NCBI GenBank assembly: GCA_017621295.1
Contig: JAGATI010000012.1
Location: 1-9,276 of the forward strand
From: Clostridia bacterium
GTDB lineage: Bacteria; Bacillota_A; Clostridia; TANB77; CAG-508
DNA length: 9,276 nt
Direction of reading: 5' to 3'
Shown: positions 1 to 5,844 of the stretch, piece after piece
How positions within the stretch are numbered: the first letter of the stretch is position 1
Layout: each line of letters begins with the position of its first letter
Notes under the pieces: model-generated
Seen by the model: only the letters and a program-made list of their open reading frames with translations
Told to the model about the DNA's origin: nothing
The model's database searches: none
Program-made: the position numbers and the translations under genes

Positions 1-75
1 AGAAATACAGCAAAACAGAACAATCTAAACTATATTGAATTTTGGTCATATGATGACTTATTGAAATATTATTAA
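1..75 (+). CDS. 3' end of an upstream gene, product unknown (partial)
   Basis: Frame 1 is open from the first base and closes at a TAA at 73-75, leaving 24 codons. The other two forward frames close sooner. The visible C-terminus is polar then aromatic (it ends ...NYIEFWSYDDLLKYY), which reads like a real protein tail, but no family can be named from it. It lies 23 nt upstream of the next ATG on the same strand, as expected for co-directional phage genes. The start and bulk of the gene are outside the window. Confidence 0.5.
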   Translation, partial: RNTAKQNNLNYIEFWSYDDLLKYY

Positions 76-98
76 ATAAAACATAATATATAATATAC

Positions 99-1088
99 AT
101 GAAAAATATTCAAATAGTACAAGATATACAGGATTGTATATGCTATGGTAAAACTGTCTTAAAATGTCAGAACAATATTGTTATGTTGGGAGGGGGGGGT
201 GATGAAAATCAATCTTATGAATATGAATTAATTGTTAAAGATGATGGAAAAATTAAAATAGCAAAGAATAAAATTACGGTAATATATGATTGTAAAGACA
301 ATACAAAACTAAATAACATATTTTATCGTTCAATTAGTGGTAATCTTGAAAATTATATTGAAAAAATATCAATAGACAATAAGCATTTTGAATTTGATAA
401 TAGTTGGTATGGCGATGTAATGTTTGATACTGTTGGAGAACATACAATAAATTATTATATAAAATCTGACATAGATATAAATGACAACATTGATCTTATT
501 AAAACTGTACATTTATGGGAAGGATTAGGTTATAATACAAACTGTAAGACATTAATTGTCGGAAAAGAATATAGAATAATCCCAGATTTTTCACACAACA
601 AATTTGTAAATATAAAATTATTAGCAGATAGTTGTGATATAATTTCATTCTATGGATGTGATTGTTTAGAAACAATAGAATATAATAAAATAACTAATAT
701 TAGTAGTGGATGTTTTAAAAATTGTGTAATGTTAAAGAGTTTACCCAATATAACACCAAATGATATTGTGCCACCATCATCTTTATTTGAAGACTGTTGG
801 TCAGCAAATAATGTATATAAATTTCCAAATTATATTGGAGTAAATGATAGTACATTTAAAAATTGTAAAAATATAGAAAGCATAATTTTACATGATGGCA
901 TAACAATAATAAGTAAATCAGCATTTGATGGTTGTAAAAAATTAACAATAACAATACCAGCTAGTGTAAATAAAATAGATGTAGATGCATTTAAAGATGT
1001 TAAGAAGGTATATATGAAGAATCCTAATTATGAATCAATGTCAGGATATCCATGGGGTGCTACTGATATAGAATATTTACCTGATTAA
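99..1088 (+). CDS. BspA-type (LRR_5) leucine-rich repeat protein
   Basis: A 329-residue protein. The N-terminal half (about residues 36-165) is a beta-rich, possibly Ig/PKD-like region with no motif I can name. The C-terminal half (about 170-315) contains the BspA/LRR_5 pattern: short units with a Cys- or Ala-Phe step such as GCFKNC (204-209), STFKNC (251-256) and SAFDGC (274-279), each followed by L/I-rich strands, then an IPASVNKI step (286-293) and a closing PWGA (318-321). Known proteins of this type are surface or adhesion proteins, and phages of gut Bacteroidetes often carry them. Receptor binding is therefore possible but not shown. There is no signal peptide. Residues 31-34 are four glycines encoded by a run containing eight consecutive G, which is unusual for so AT-rich a region. 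The stop is TAA, followed at once by a strong palindrome. Confidence 0.8.
   Translation: MKNIQIVQDIQDCICYGKTVLKCQNNIVMLGGGGDENQSYEYELIVKDDGKIKIAKNKITVIYDCKDNTKLNNIFYRSISGNLENYIEKISIDNKHFEFDNSWYGDVMFDTVGEHTINYYIKSDIDINDNIDLIKTVHLWEGLGYNTNCKTLIVGKEYRIIPDFSHNKFVNIKLLADSCDIISFYGCDCLETIEYNKITNISSGCFKNCVMLKSLPNITPNDIVPPSSLFEDCWSANNVYKFPNYIGVNDSTFKNCKNIESIILHDGITIISKSAFDGCKKLTITIPASVNKIDVDAFKDVKKVYMKNPNYESMSGYPWGATDIEYLPD
188..199 (+). repeat. G-rich homopolymer tract (GGGA then G8) inside a coding region
   Basis: Bases 188-190 are GGG, 191 is A, and 192-199 are eight G. The tract encodes Gly31-Gly34 of the LRR_5 protein. No comparable G or C run exists elsewhere in the window. Losing one G would give a stop (TAA) 11 codons after the tract. 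Gaining one would put TGA directly after it. Length changes by slippage would therefore switch the gene off. Confidence 0.85.
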
Positions 1089-1093
1089 TTTAA

Positions 1094-1125
1094 AAGGGAG
1101 AATCTAAATATTTAGATTCTCCCTT
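1094..1125. terminator. bidirectional terminator palindrome between converging genes
   Basis: Bases 1094-1109 and 1110-1125 are perfect reverse complements (arm AAGGGAGAATCTAAAT), forming a 32-bp palindrome with a G/C-rich base and A/T-rich tip. It lies between the stop of the + strand LRR protein (1088) and the end of the - strand operon. On the - strand it is followed by TTTT-type sequence (about 1095-1089), as in an intrinsic terminator. On the + strand the downstream T-tract is weak. The arms include the stop codon and last codons of sufE. Confidence 0.8.
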
Positions 1126-1517
1126 GCTATATCTACTATTCTATCTAATATGACATATATTCCATTTGTTCTACCATTACCAACACTATTTGTCAATTTT
1201 AAGTCATCAATAAAATGCAACTTAGCATCTATTATGTCTTGTGGACATTGATTGTCTAATACTCTAAATATGAGATACATTATTCCTCTAATTATAGCAG
1301 CATCGCTATAATAACTATAAGACATATTTCCATTATCATTAAGATGGCCTTCTATCCATACATTATTTTGACATCCTGCTAACTTATTTTCTTCATTTCT
1401 ATCTATGTTGCATCCTATATGCAACCCATAAGCTATTAATGTCTGATATATGTCCATCCAATCTTTTTTATTTGAAAATTCATTTACTATGTCTTTTTGT
1501 ACCTCTTCTATTGTCAT
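1104..1517 (-). CDS. sufE: SufE-like sulfur acceptor protein
   Basis: A 137-residue protein matching SufE along its whole length. In known systems SufE accepts persulfide sulfur from the cysteine desulfurase SufS and stimulates it, feeding Fe-S cluster assembly. The catalytic cysteine is present as C49 in AGCQNNVWIEG, aligning with the GCQSxVW motif. SDAAIIRG (71-78) matches the SDA(A/L)IVKG motif, and GRTNG (115-119) matches the S/T-R-S/N-G motif carrying the conserved Arg. The N-terminus (IEEVQ...EFS...DWMDIYQTLI) resembles the Bacteroidetes SufE start, which supports the chosen ATG. It is the last gene of the - strand operon, and its first 38 nt overlap the preceding lipoprotein gene. The stop is TAG within the terminator palindrome. 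No sufS, sufB, sufC or sufD lies nearby, so it would have to work with host SufS. Family certainty is high. The role during infection is inference. Confidence 0.92.
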   Translation of the reverse strand: MTIEEVQKDIVNEFSNKKDWMDIYQTLIAYGLHIGCNIDRNEENKLAGCQNNVWIEGHLNDNGNMSYSYYSDAAIIRGIMYLIFRVLDNQCPQDIIDAKLHFIDDLKLTNSVGNGRTNGIYVILDRIVDIARENLNI

Positions 1518-1803
1518 AGTATTTATAATGTCTTATATTTCTATTCGGTATAACATAAGGCTTAGCATATATCATATGTGGGGGTCTATGTCTTAATTGC
1601 CTATTATGATGATATGGTATGAAAACATTATGTCTATACCAATATGGATAGTTGTCAACATACACCATCCTATATCCTCTACCATAGTACATATGATAAG
1701 TCTTCAACTCAAAGTTGTCATCATATGTTGTTGTAGATATAGAGCAACTTGACAATACAATCATGGTTGCAAATAATATAGCAATAGCAATAATCTTTCT
1801 CAT
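1480..1803 (-). CDS. small Tyr/His/Arg-rich lipoprotein
   Basis: A 107-residue protein with a lipoprotein signal peptide: MRKI, a hydrophobic core to about residue 17, then the lipobox LSSC with Cys20 as the lipidated residue. The mature part (about 88 residues) is unusually rich in Tyr, His and Arg, with stretches such as YWYRHNVFIPYHH (53-65) and RHRPPH (70-75), and has no recognised domain. It should be anchored in the inner or outer membrane facing the periplasm, or exposed at the surface. Its ATG overlaps the TGA of the preceding membrane protein (ATGA at 1803-1800), and its 3' end overlaps sufE by 38 nt. Small phage lipoproteins are known as superinfection-exclusion proteins and as outer-membrane spanins. 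Either is possible here, and nothing in the sequence decides between them. Confidence 0.75.
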   Translation of the reverse strand: MRKIIAIAILFATMIVLSSCSISTTTYDDNFELKTYHMYYGRGYRMVYVDNYPYWYRHNVFIPYHHNRQLRHRPPHMIYAKPYVIPNRNIRHYKYYDNRRGTKRHSK

Positions 1804-2021
1804 GGCCTCAATATGTCTACATAAACTTTATATATGTATAATAATAGAATTGGAATGCTTACTACATATGCTAATATTGGCGTTATATGCCATAATATAA
1901 AAAGCAATATGAATACAAGACACATATATGGCCACCATGTAAGAAGATGTATTATTATAGCTAATAGCATCAACCATAAAAATTTCAACAAATCTACAAA
2001 AAATCTAAATGTATATTTCAT
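1800..2021 (-). CDS. small membrane protein, two predicted transmembrane segments
   Basis: A 73-residue, highly hydrophobic protein. A short basic N-terminus (MKYTFRF) is followed by hydrophobic segments at about residues 11-28 and 30-65, probably two or three membrane spans, with a short C-terminal tail KVYVDILRP. I do not recognise a family. It is joined by 4-nt ATGA overlaps to the gene before it (2021-2018) and the gene after it (1803-1800), which points to translational coupling and a shared function with the neighbouring membrane protein and lipoprotein. A holin-like role would fit size and topology, but no endolysin is visible in the window. Confidence 0.65.
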   Translation of the reverse strand: MKYTFRFFVDLLKFLWLMLLAIIIHLLTWWPYMCLVFILLFILWHITPILAYVVSIPILLLYIYKVYVDILRP

Positions 2022-2209
2022 TTTCTAAACTTATATCTCTTAATTCTATCCATCATGTAATTGTATTGATGTATATAAAACAAATCTGACATCACAGTAA
2101 TAAATACATAAATCCAAAATATTGTATAATTGAGATCATACCAGACAAACAGTCCACATATGATCTCAATCAACAATAATAGTATATAGTCTAATTTCAA
2201 TATTGTCAT
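2018..2209 (-). CDS. small membrane protein with basic C-terminus
   Basis: A 63-residue protein with two hydrophobic segments (about residues 8-23 and 27-46) joined by a short polar turn (YDLN), then a positively charged tail (DRIKRYKFRK). By the positive-inside rule this predicts a hairpin with both ends in the cytoplasm. No family is recognised. Its ATG overlaps the TGA of the vWA gene (ATGA at 2209-2206) and its own TGA overlaps the ATG of the next membrane-protein gene (2021-2018). This tight coupling argues that the ORF is translated even though it is short. Confidence 0.62.
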   Translation of the reverse strand: MTILKLDYILLLLIEIICGLFVWYDLNYTIFWIYVFITVMSDLFYIHQYNYMMDRIKRYKFRK

Positions 2210-2862
2210 ACTTTATTTGATGAATATTTTGTAGTCATATCATTTATGCTGGTATTCATTGCAGACATAGCTGCAGAAAAATCTCCAGTATTTCTGTACA
2301 TCTTAGTTGATGCATTTACTATATTGTAATAATTCCCATAATTTGATCTGTTACTATTACCAACATTTGTTATGCCCATTGCTACAGCATCTTTAGCATT
2401 CTCTATGTCTATTCCAAGATATACAAACTCCCAACCTTCTTCCTTTTGTTTGCTTATCATATCTTTTACTTTACTTGATGAATGCTCTATAGATGAATTT
2501 TCTTCACCATCTGTCATAATTACTATCAAATTCTTAGATGGTCGTTTGTCTTCAGATAAGCTGTCAATCCATTTCTTTGTCTCAATTATAGCTTCACCTA
2601 CACCATCATATAATGCAGTTGATCCACCAACATCATAATTCAATGTTGAACTTATCTCTCTAACATCTATTCCTTTGTAAATATTTGTTACTTCTCCATT
2701 GAAATACCACAATGATATTGAGCATTGTCCCTCTTCTATATTCTTTTGTTCATCTATAATATTTGCAAATCCACCCTTTACATCATTTATAGATCCATAC
2801 ATGCTGCCAGATCTATCTATAATAAAGCAAACATGTATATGATTTTTACTATCGTCTTTCAT
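2206..2862 (-). CDS. von Willebrand factor A (vWA) domain protein with intact MIDAS motif
   Basis: A 218-residue cytoplasmic protein that is essentially one vWA domain. The metal-ion-dependent adhesion site is complete: DRSGS (D16, S18, S20), a Thr in GGSTALYDG (T82), and an Asp in MTDGEEN (D118). The segment EEGWEFVYLGID (141-152) is typical of bacterial and phage vWA proteins of this length. vWA domains bind Mg2+ and mediate protein-protein contacts, and single-domain versions often work with AAA+ ATPases or membrane partners. There is no signal peptide or membrane segment. Its stop overlaps the next membrane-protein start (ATGA). Its ATG lies 6 nt after the methyltransferase TAG, in the same reading frame. 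Its partner and function are unknown. The domain call is firm. Confidence 0.9.
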   Translation of the reverse strand: MKDDSKNHIHVCFIIDRSGSMYGSINDVKGGFANIIDEQKNIEEGQCSISLWYFNGEVTNIYKGIDVREISSTLNYDVGGSTALYDGVGEAIIETKKWIDSLSEDKRPSKNLIVIMTDGEENSSIEHSSSKVKDMISKQKEEGWEFVYLGIDIENAKDAVAMGITNVGNSNRSNYGNYYNIVNASTKMYRNTGDFSAAMSAMNTSINDMTTKYSSNKV

Positions 2863-2868
2863 AATTGT

Positions 2869-3453
2869 CTAATTAAAGAACTTTATTTTTGTATCTCCAT
2901 TATATCCCTTCTCCCATACATACCAGCAATAACATAAAGATGATCCTATATTGTCTTGACCTTGAAAGTCTCCACCTTTGGCACATCCAAGTCTATTTGA
3001 TGCTACATATACAGTCTTTATTGGATATTGTTCAAATAGCTCACGTCTCTTTTGTGTTTCAAGAAATTGAATTTTAAGAAACATAACTACTTTATGCCCA
3101 TTAGTTACTGATTCCATAGCTTTTCTAACAAACTCAGTTGCATATTTGAATGGTGGATTTGTTACTATGTCACCATTCCATGTCTCGTTGCTGTTAAGAA
3201 AGTCTAATATCTCTATGTCACCAACTCTATCTATAATGTCAGAACATCTCACATTATATCCTCTGTCTTCAAATTTACTAGCTATATGCTTCATACCAGC
3301 AGCCGGCTCCCATATGTCTTTAGAGAATGTCTCTAAGTCAAATAATAAGTCAACAGCCTTAGGAGGAGTTGCATAAAAGTCATTCTCCTCCCTTTCAGCT
3401 TTTGTATGATTGCTAGCACCAAGTGTCACATAATTGTTATGAATGCTACTCAT
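2869..3453 (-). CDS. phage-type DNA N6-adenine methyltransferase
   Basis: A 194-residue class I SAM-dependent methyltransferase. The motifs, in order, are NDFYATPPKAV (24-34), typical of phage adenine methyltransferases; WEPAAG (48-53), the SAM-binding motif I; DIVTNPPF (95-102), catalytic motif IV of the (D/N)PP(Y/F) class, here NPPF; FLKIQFLE (125-132); and a C-terminal WEKGYNGDTKIKFFN tail characteristic of phage homologues. No target-recognition domain or restriction enzyme is nearby, so it is an orphan. It would methylate adenines in phage DNA, plausibly to evade restriction. Its ATG lies 3 nt after the ThyX TAG and in the same frame. Its own TAG is followed in frame by the vWA start. 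Confidence 0.88.
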   Translation of the reverse strand: MSSIHNNYVTLGASNHTKAEREENDFYATPPKAVDLLFDLETFSKDIWEPAAGMKHIASKFEDRGYNVRCSDIIDRVGDIEILDFLNSNETWNGDIVTNPPFKYATEFVRKAMESVTNGHKVVMFLKIQFLETQKRRELFEQYPIKTVYVASNRLGCAKGGDFQGQDNIGSSLCYCWYVWEKGYNGDTKIKFFN

Positions 3454-3456
3454 ATT

Positions 3457-4395
3457 CTATATATATTCTCTGTCTATAAATTCTTTCATAAGTGGTTCAG
3501 CTAATTCCTGTGCTTGTGGATGTGGCTTACCTGTCTTTCCTAATGCCCGTAAGTCAAAGAAATGTTTCCAGTCATCTACAAATCCTGTCATTATTAATGG
3601 TGAACTGATAGCACATGGCAACACTACTCTTGCTTGCTGTGGTGACCACCCAAGCCGGATAAGATTGAGATATGCAGTTTCTGCTGCTTGTAAAGACCAT
3701 AGCCACCAATCTATATCATTCCACATATTAGTATTGTAAGGTAATATAGTTCCCCATTCTTCCACATTATGCTCTGGTTCCACAGCATCATCAGTAGAAC
3801 ACCATGGCACGTAAGTGAATGTTACTTCATTGCCAAACTTATCTTTTGAATAGTTGCAGAATCTGGTAGATTCACGAGCAAATGAGAATGGTCTATGTCT
3901 TATGAACTCTTCTCCAGTAAATCTGTCAATTGCAAATTTTACAGTAACTCTCTTAACATGAAATTTAGTTGGCTTACTGATATATTCTAAATCATCTAAC
4001 CATCCATTCTCAACTATAACCCTAAAGTTTGTTGTTATGAACAATACCCCATTATTTTCTACTAATCTAGAATATTTGTTGTTGACATATCTTTCTCTAA
4101 TGTTCTCATATTTTCCACTAGTAATTGTACCTGGCACAACTTTTGATGCAAATTCAAAACAGTCATTGTTTCTATTTGCTGCAAGATATACTGTACCATG
4201 CTCAAGCATTGCATAATGCTTATTGTTGATCATTCTAAATACAAATGGCTCAGCTGATTCATCAGTCATCTTATCATCTGACTTATAGCATAATCTGCCA
4301 CATTTCTCAATATGCTTAAACATATTTGTTAAATGTCTATCAGGAATAAGACAATCTTGTTCTATTATTTCAAATCCTGTCTTTATAAATCTCAT
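3457..4395 (-). CDS. thyX: flavin-dependent thymidylate synthase ThyX
   Basis: A 312-residue ThyX that makes dTMP from dUMP using FAD, NADPH and methylene-tetrahydrofolate. The signature RHRxxSxxxxSxR is complete as RHRPFSFARESTR (166-178). SPQQARVVLP (251-260) supplies the conserved Arg256, and DLRALG...HPQAQELA (281-299) matches the C-terminal motif. The MLEHGTVYL segment (63-71) corresponds to the conserved LEH. The protein is longer than the usual 220-260 residues because of an insertion of roughly 70 residues between the LEH segment and the RHR motif (about 72-145). As far as I recall, ThyX from other Bacteroidetes phages has a similar insertion. It is the second gene of the operon, 5 nt after the nuclease stop. 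No thyA or dUTPase is visible here. Confidence 0.96.
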   Translation of the reverse strand: MRFIKTGFEIIEQDCLIPDRHLTNMFKHIEKCGRLCYKSDDKMTDESAEPFVFRMINNKHYAMLEHGTVYLAANRNNDCFEFASKVVPGTITSGKYENIRERYVNNKYSRLVENNGVLFITTNFRVIVENGWLDDLEYISKPTKFHVKRVTVKFAIDRFTGEEFIRHRPFSFARESTRFCNYSKDKFGNEVTFTYVPWCSTDDAVEPEHNVEEWGTILPYNTNMWNDIDWWLWSLQAAETAYLNLIRLGWSPQQARVVLPCAISSPLIMTGFVDDWKHFFDLRALGKTGKPHPQAQELAEPLMKEFIDREYI

Positions 4396-4400
4396 AATTA

Positions 4401-5252
4401 TTATTCTACATTCTTTTTCTTTTTCAACAACTCACTTTTCTTATAAGAAAATCTAAATATGTTGTCTATAATGTCCTTGTCATATGCAAATGCTGCATTA
4501 TTTATGTCAAACCAACATTCATTATCTTCTATCTGCTTTCCTGGAAGATTCACTATATATACTTCTACATCATCTTCCTTTGTACCTTCTGGTAGATAAT
4601 GTGCGAGCAATGCAGCTTTATATAGATATGTCTGTAATGTATAAGTATACCAGTTCAAATCAAGAAATATCTTTGCTGGACCAAGAAGATTGCCTGTATA
4701 TTGTGTTGGCTTCTTATCTATAGTACCTGATGACTTCCAGTCTATGACAATCCATTTATTTTTTGCTTCATCATAAAATAGAGCATCAAATCTTCCTCTT
4801 ATATAGAAATCATCTACTTTATAATAAAGCATCTTTTCTCTTGTAACATATTTCATATCTTTTTTCTCATATTCTGCATAAGATAAGAAGTCATCAAATG
4901 ATTTGCATAAGTTGGCAAGTCTCTCATCACCATCTACATCATTGTCTAACTTAAACATATCCATGTCAGTCTCATCACCTTCAAGTACTGTCCCTATATA
5001 GTTGTCAAGCATCTTTCCATATCCTCTAGATACAGCACCTTTTGATTCCCACATAGCAAGTATTTCTTCTTTTGTCTTTTGATAGTATTGAGAATCTTTA
5101 TTGAAGAAATGCTTATCATGAGTTCTTTGAGCAACTTTATCACTGTCAAAAGGAACACTAAGCATACCAAGTGCCTCTGAAACACTTAGAACATTTGCAT
5201 TCTTATCAACCCATGAATTGTCAAAATCAATCTGTCTTTCTGTCTTTTCCAT
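4401..5252 (-). CDS. PD-(D/E)XK superfamily nuclease (RecB/Cas4-like)
   Basis: A 283-residue protein with the RecB/Cas4-type PD-(D/E)XK core. IRGRFDALF (151-159) supplies the first catalytic Asp (D156). WIVIDWKSS (167-175) supplies the D-x-K pair (D171, K173). LQTYLYKAALL (206-216) supplies the QxxxY motif (Q207, Y211). The G-x-x-H of motif I is not evident: the likely position reads GYGKMLDNYIG (77-87) without His. Such phage proteins are exonucleases acting in recombination, replication or host DNA degradation. It is the first gene of the - strand operon, with 51 bp to the divergent gene upstream. It ends in a Lys-rich tail and TAA. Substrate polarity cannot be told from sequence. Confidence 0.85.
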   Translation of the reverse strand: MEKTERQIDFDNSWVDKNANVLSVSEALGMLSVPFDSDKVAQRTHDKHFFNKDSQYYQKTKEEILAMWESKGAVSRGYGKMLDNYIGTVLEGDETDMDMFKLDNDVDGDERLANLCKSFDDFLSYAEYEKKDMKYVTREKMLYYKVDDFYIRGRFDALFYDEAKNKWIVIDWKSSGTIDKKPTQYTGNLLGPAKIFLDLNWYTYTLQTYLYKAALLAHYLPEGTKEDDVEVYIVNLPGKQIEDNECWFDINNAAFAYDKDIIDNIFRFSYKKSELLKKKKNVE

Positions 5253-5303
5253 GTTTCTGTCTTTCTATTTTTACATATATTAATATATAGAAATATAGAA
5301 CTT
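5253..5303. promoter_or_regulatory. divergent promoter region with central AT palindrome
   Basis: These 51 bases are all that lies between the first gene of the - strand operon and the + strand gene at 5304, so both transcripts should start here or close by. It contains a perfect 14-bp palindrome (ATATATTAATATAT, 5275-5288) near the middle. I see no good TTG/TAnnTTTG promoter pair in either direction, so a phage-specific or AT-rich promoter is likelier. Neither start codon has a Shine-Dalgarno sequence. Confidence 0.45.
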
Positions 5304-5789
5304 ATGTACATACATTTCAACAATAACCCACAATATGATCCAAAAAGTTCATCATGGCCAAAGGGTGATTGTGTCATAAGAGCAGTGTCATGTGCTATGA
5401 AATGGACATGGAATCAGTCATATGAATATTGTGTATTGCATTCATCTTATGTTGGTGACTTACCAAATACACAAGAAGGATTTAGAAGAATAATGGAAGA
5501 TCTACATTTTGAAAGAACTGTATTAGATGAGAAATATAAGATAAATGTTGAAGATTTTTGTAAAGAGCATAATGACGCAATATACATACTTAGTGTTGAA
5601 GGTATGTCTGGTCATGTAGTATGCTCTATATATGGAGACTGGTATGATGCATTTGACAGTAGTAAGTTTAGAGTATATGGATATAATAAGTTGACATATA
5701 GACCTCCATATATAAGAAAGCTTCCATTATTGTTGGCTATAAGATTGAGTATAAGAAAGTTTTTTAGAAAAAAGTTTAAAAAATATTGA
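5304..5789 (+). CDS. candidate papain-like cysteine peptidase
   Basis: A 161-residue protein. KGDCVIRAVSCAM (20-32) followed much later by GHVVCSIYGDWYDAFDSS (103-120) is the pattern of papain-like fold proteins found in phages and bacteria: Cys23 in a DCVIRA helix, His104 in a GHV strand, and an Asp in the following YDAFDS element (D115 or D118). That arrangement could form a Cys-His-Asp catalytic site, but the fold also includes transferases and inactive members. The C-terminus is unusual: a hydrophobic then very basic tail, RKLPLLLAIRLSIRKFFRKK (138-157), which could bind membrane or nucleic acid. There is no signal peptide, so a role as an exported endolysin would need a holin. It is the first gene of the rightward cluster. 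Confidence 0.5.
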   Translation: MYIHFNNNPQYDPKSSSWPKGDCVIRAVSCAMKWTWNQSYEYCVLHSSYVGDLPNTQEGFRRIMEDLHFERTVLDEKYKINVEDFCKEHNDAIYILSVEGMSGHVVCSIYGDWYDAFDSSKFRVYGYNKLTYRPPYIRKLPLLLAIRLSIRKFFRKKFKKY

Positions 5790-5816
5790 AATTTTACATT
5801 TTGAAAACTATATTTG
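5785..5816 (+). promoter_or_regulatory. candidate Bacteroidetes-type promoter for the DNA ligase
   Basis: TATATTTG at 5809-5816 fits the Bacteroidetes primary sigma factor -7 element TAnnTTTG. An ATTG at 5785-5788, 20 nt upstream, could serve as the -33 TTG/TTTG element. Transcription would start at about 5822-5826, some 20 nt before the ligase ATG at 5845. The -33 half is imperfect, and AT-rich DNA gives chance matches. Confidence 0.4.
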
Positions 5817-5844
5817 TATTAACTTATAAAAATTAAAGATAAAT

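Noticed and set aside
61..98. TTGAAA/TATAAT promoter upstream of the LRR_5 gene
   Set aside because: Spacing between TTGAAA (61-66) and TATAAT (89-94) is 22 nt and the latter lies only 4 nt from the ATG. In AT-rich DNA this is a likely chance match.
1480..2209. Complete lysis cassette (holin, antiholin, spanin)
   Set aside because: Small membrane proteins plus a lipoprotein fit loosely, but no endolysin is next to them and they are co-transcribed with DNA metabolism genes. Kept only as one alternative in the envelope-module finding.
2372..2638. 88-codon + strand ORF opposite the vWA gene
   Set aside because: It is fully antisense to a gene with an intact MIDAS motif and its translation has no recognisable pattern.
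2206..4395. Genome-wide reassignment of TAG to glutamine
   Set aside because: The large genes here (ThyX, ligase, nuclease) have no internal TAG, and sufE ends sensibly at TAG inside a terminator, so the standard code fits this region. Only the two in-frame junctions keep the idea open, as a finding.
5186..5377. 63-codon - strand ORF spanning the divergent promoter gap
   Set aside because: It overlaps the starts of two better-supported genes and has no family features.
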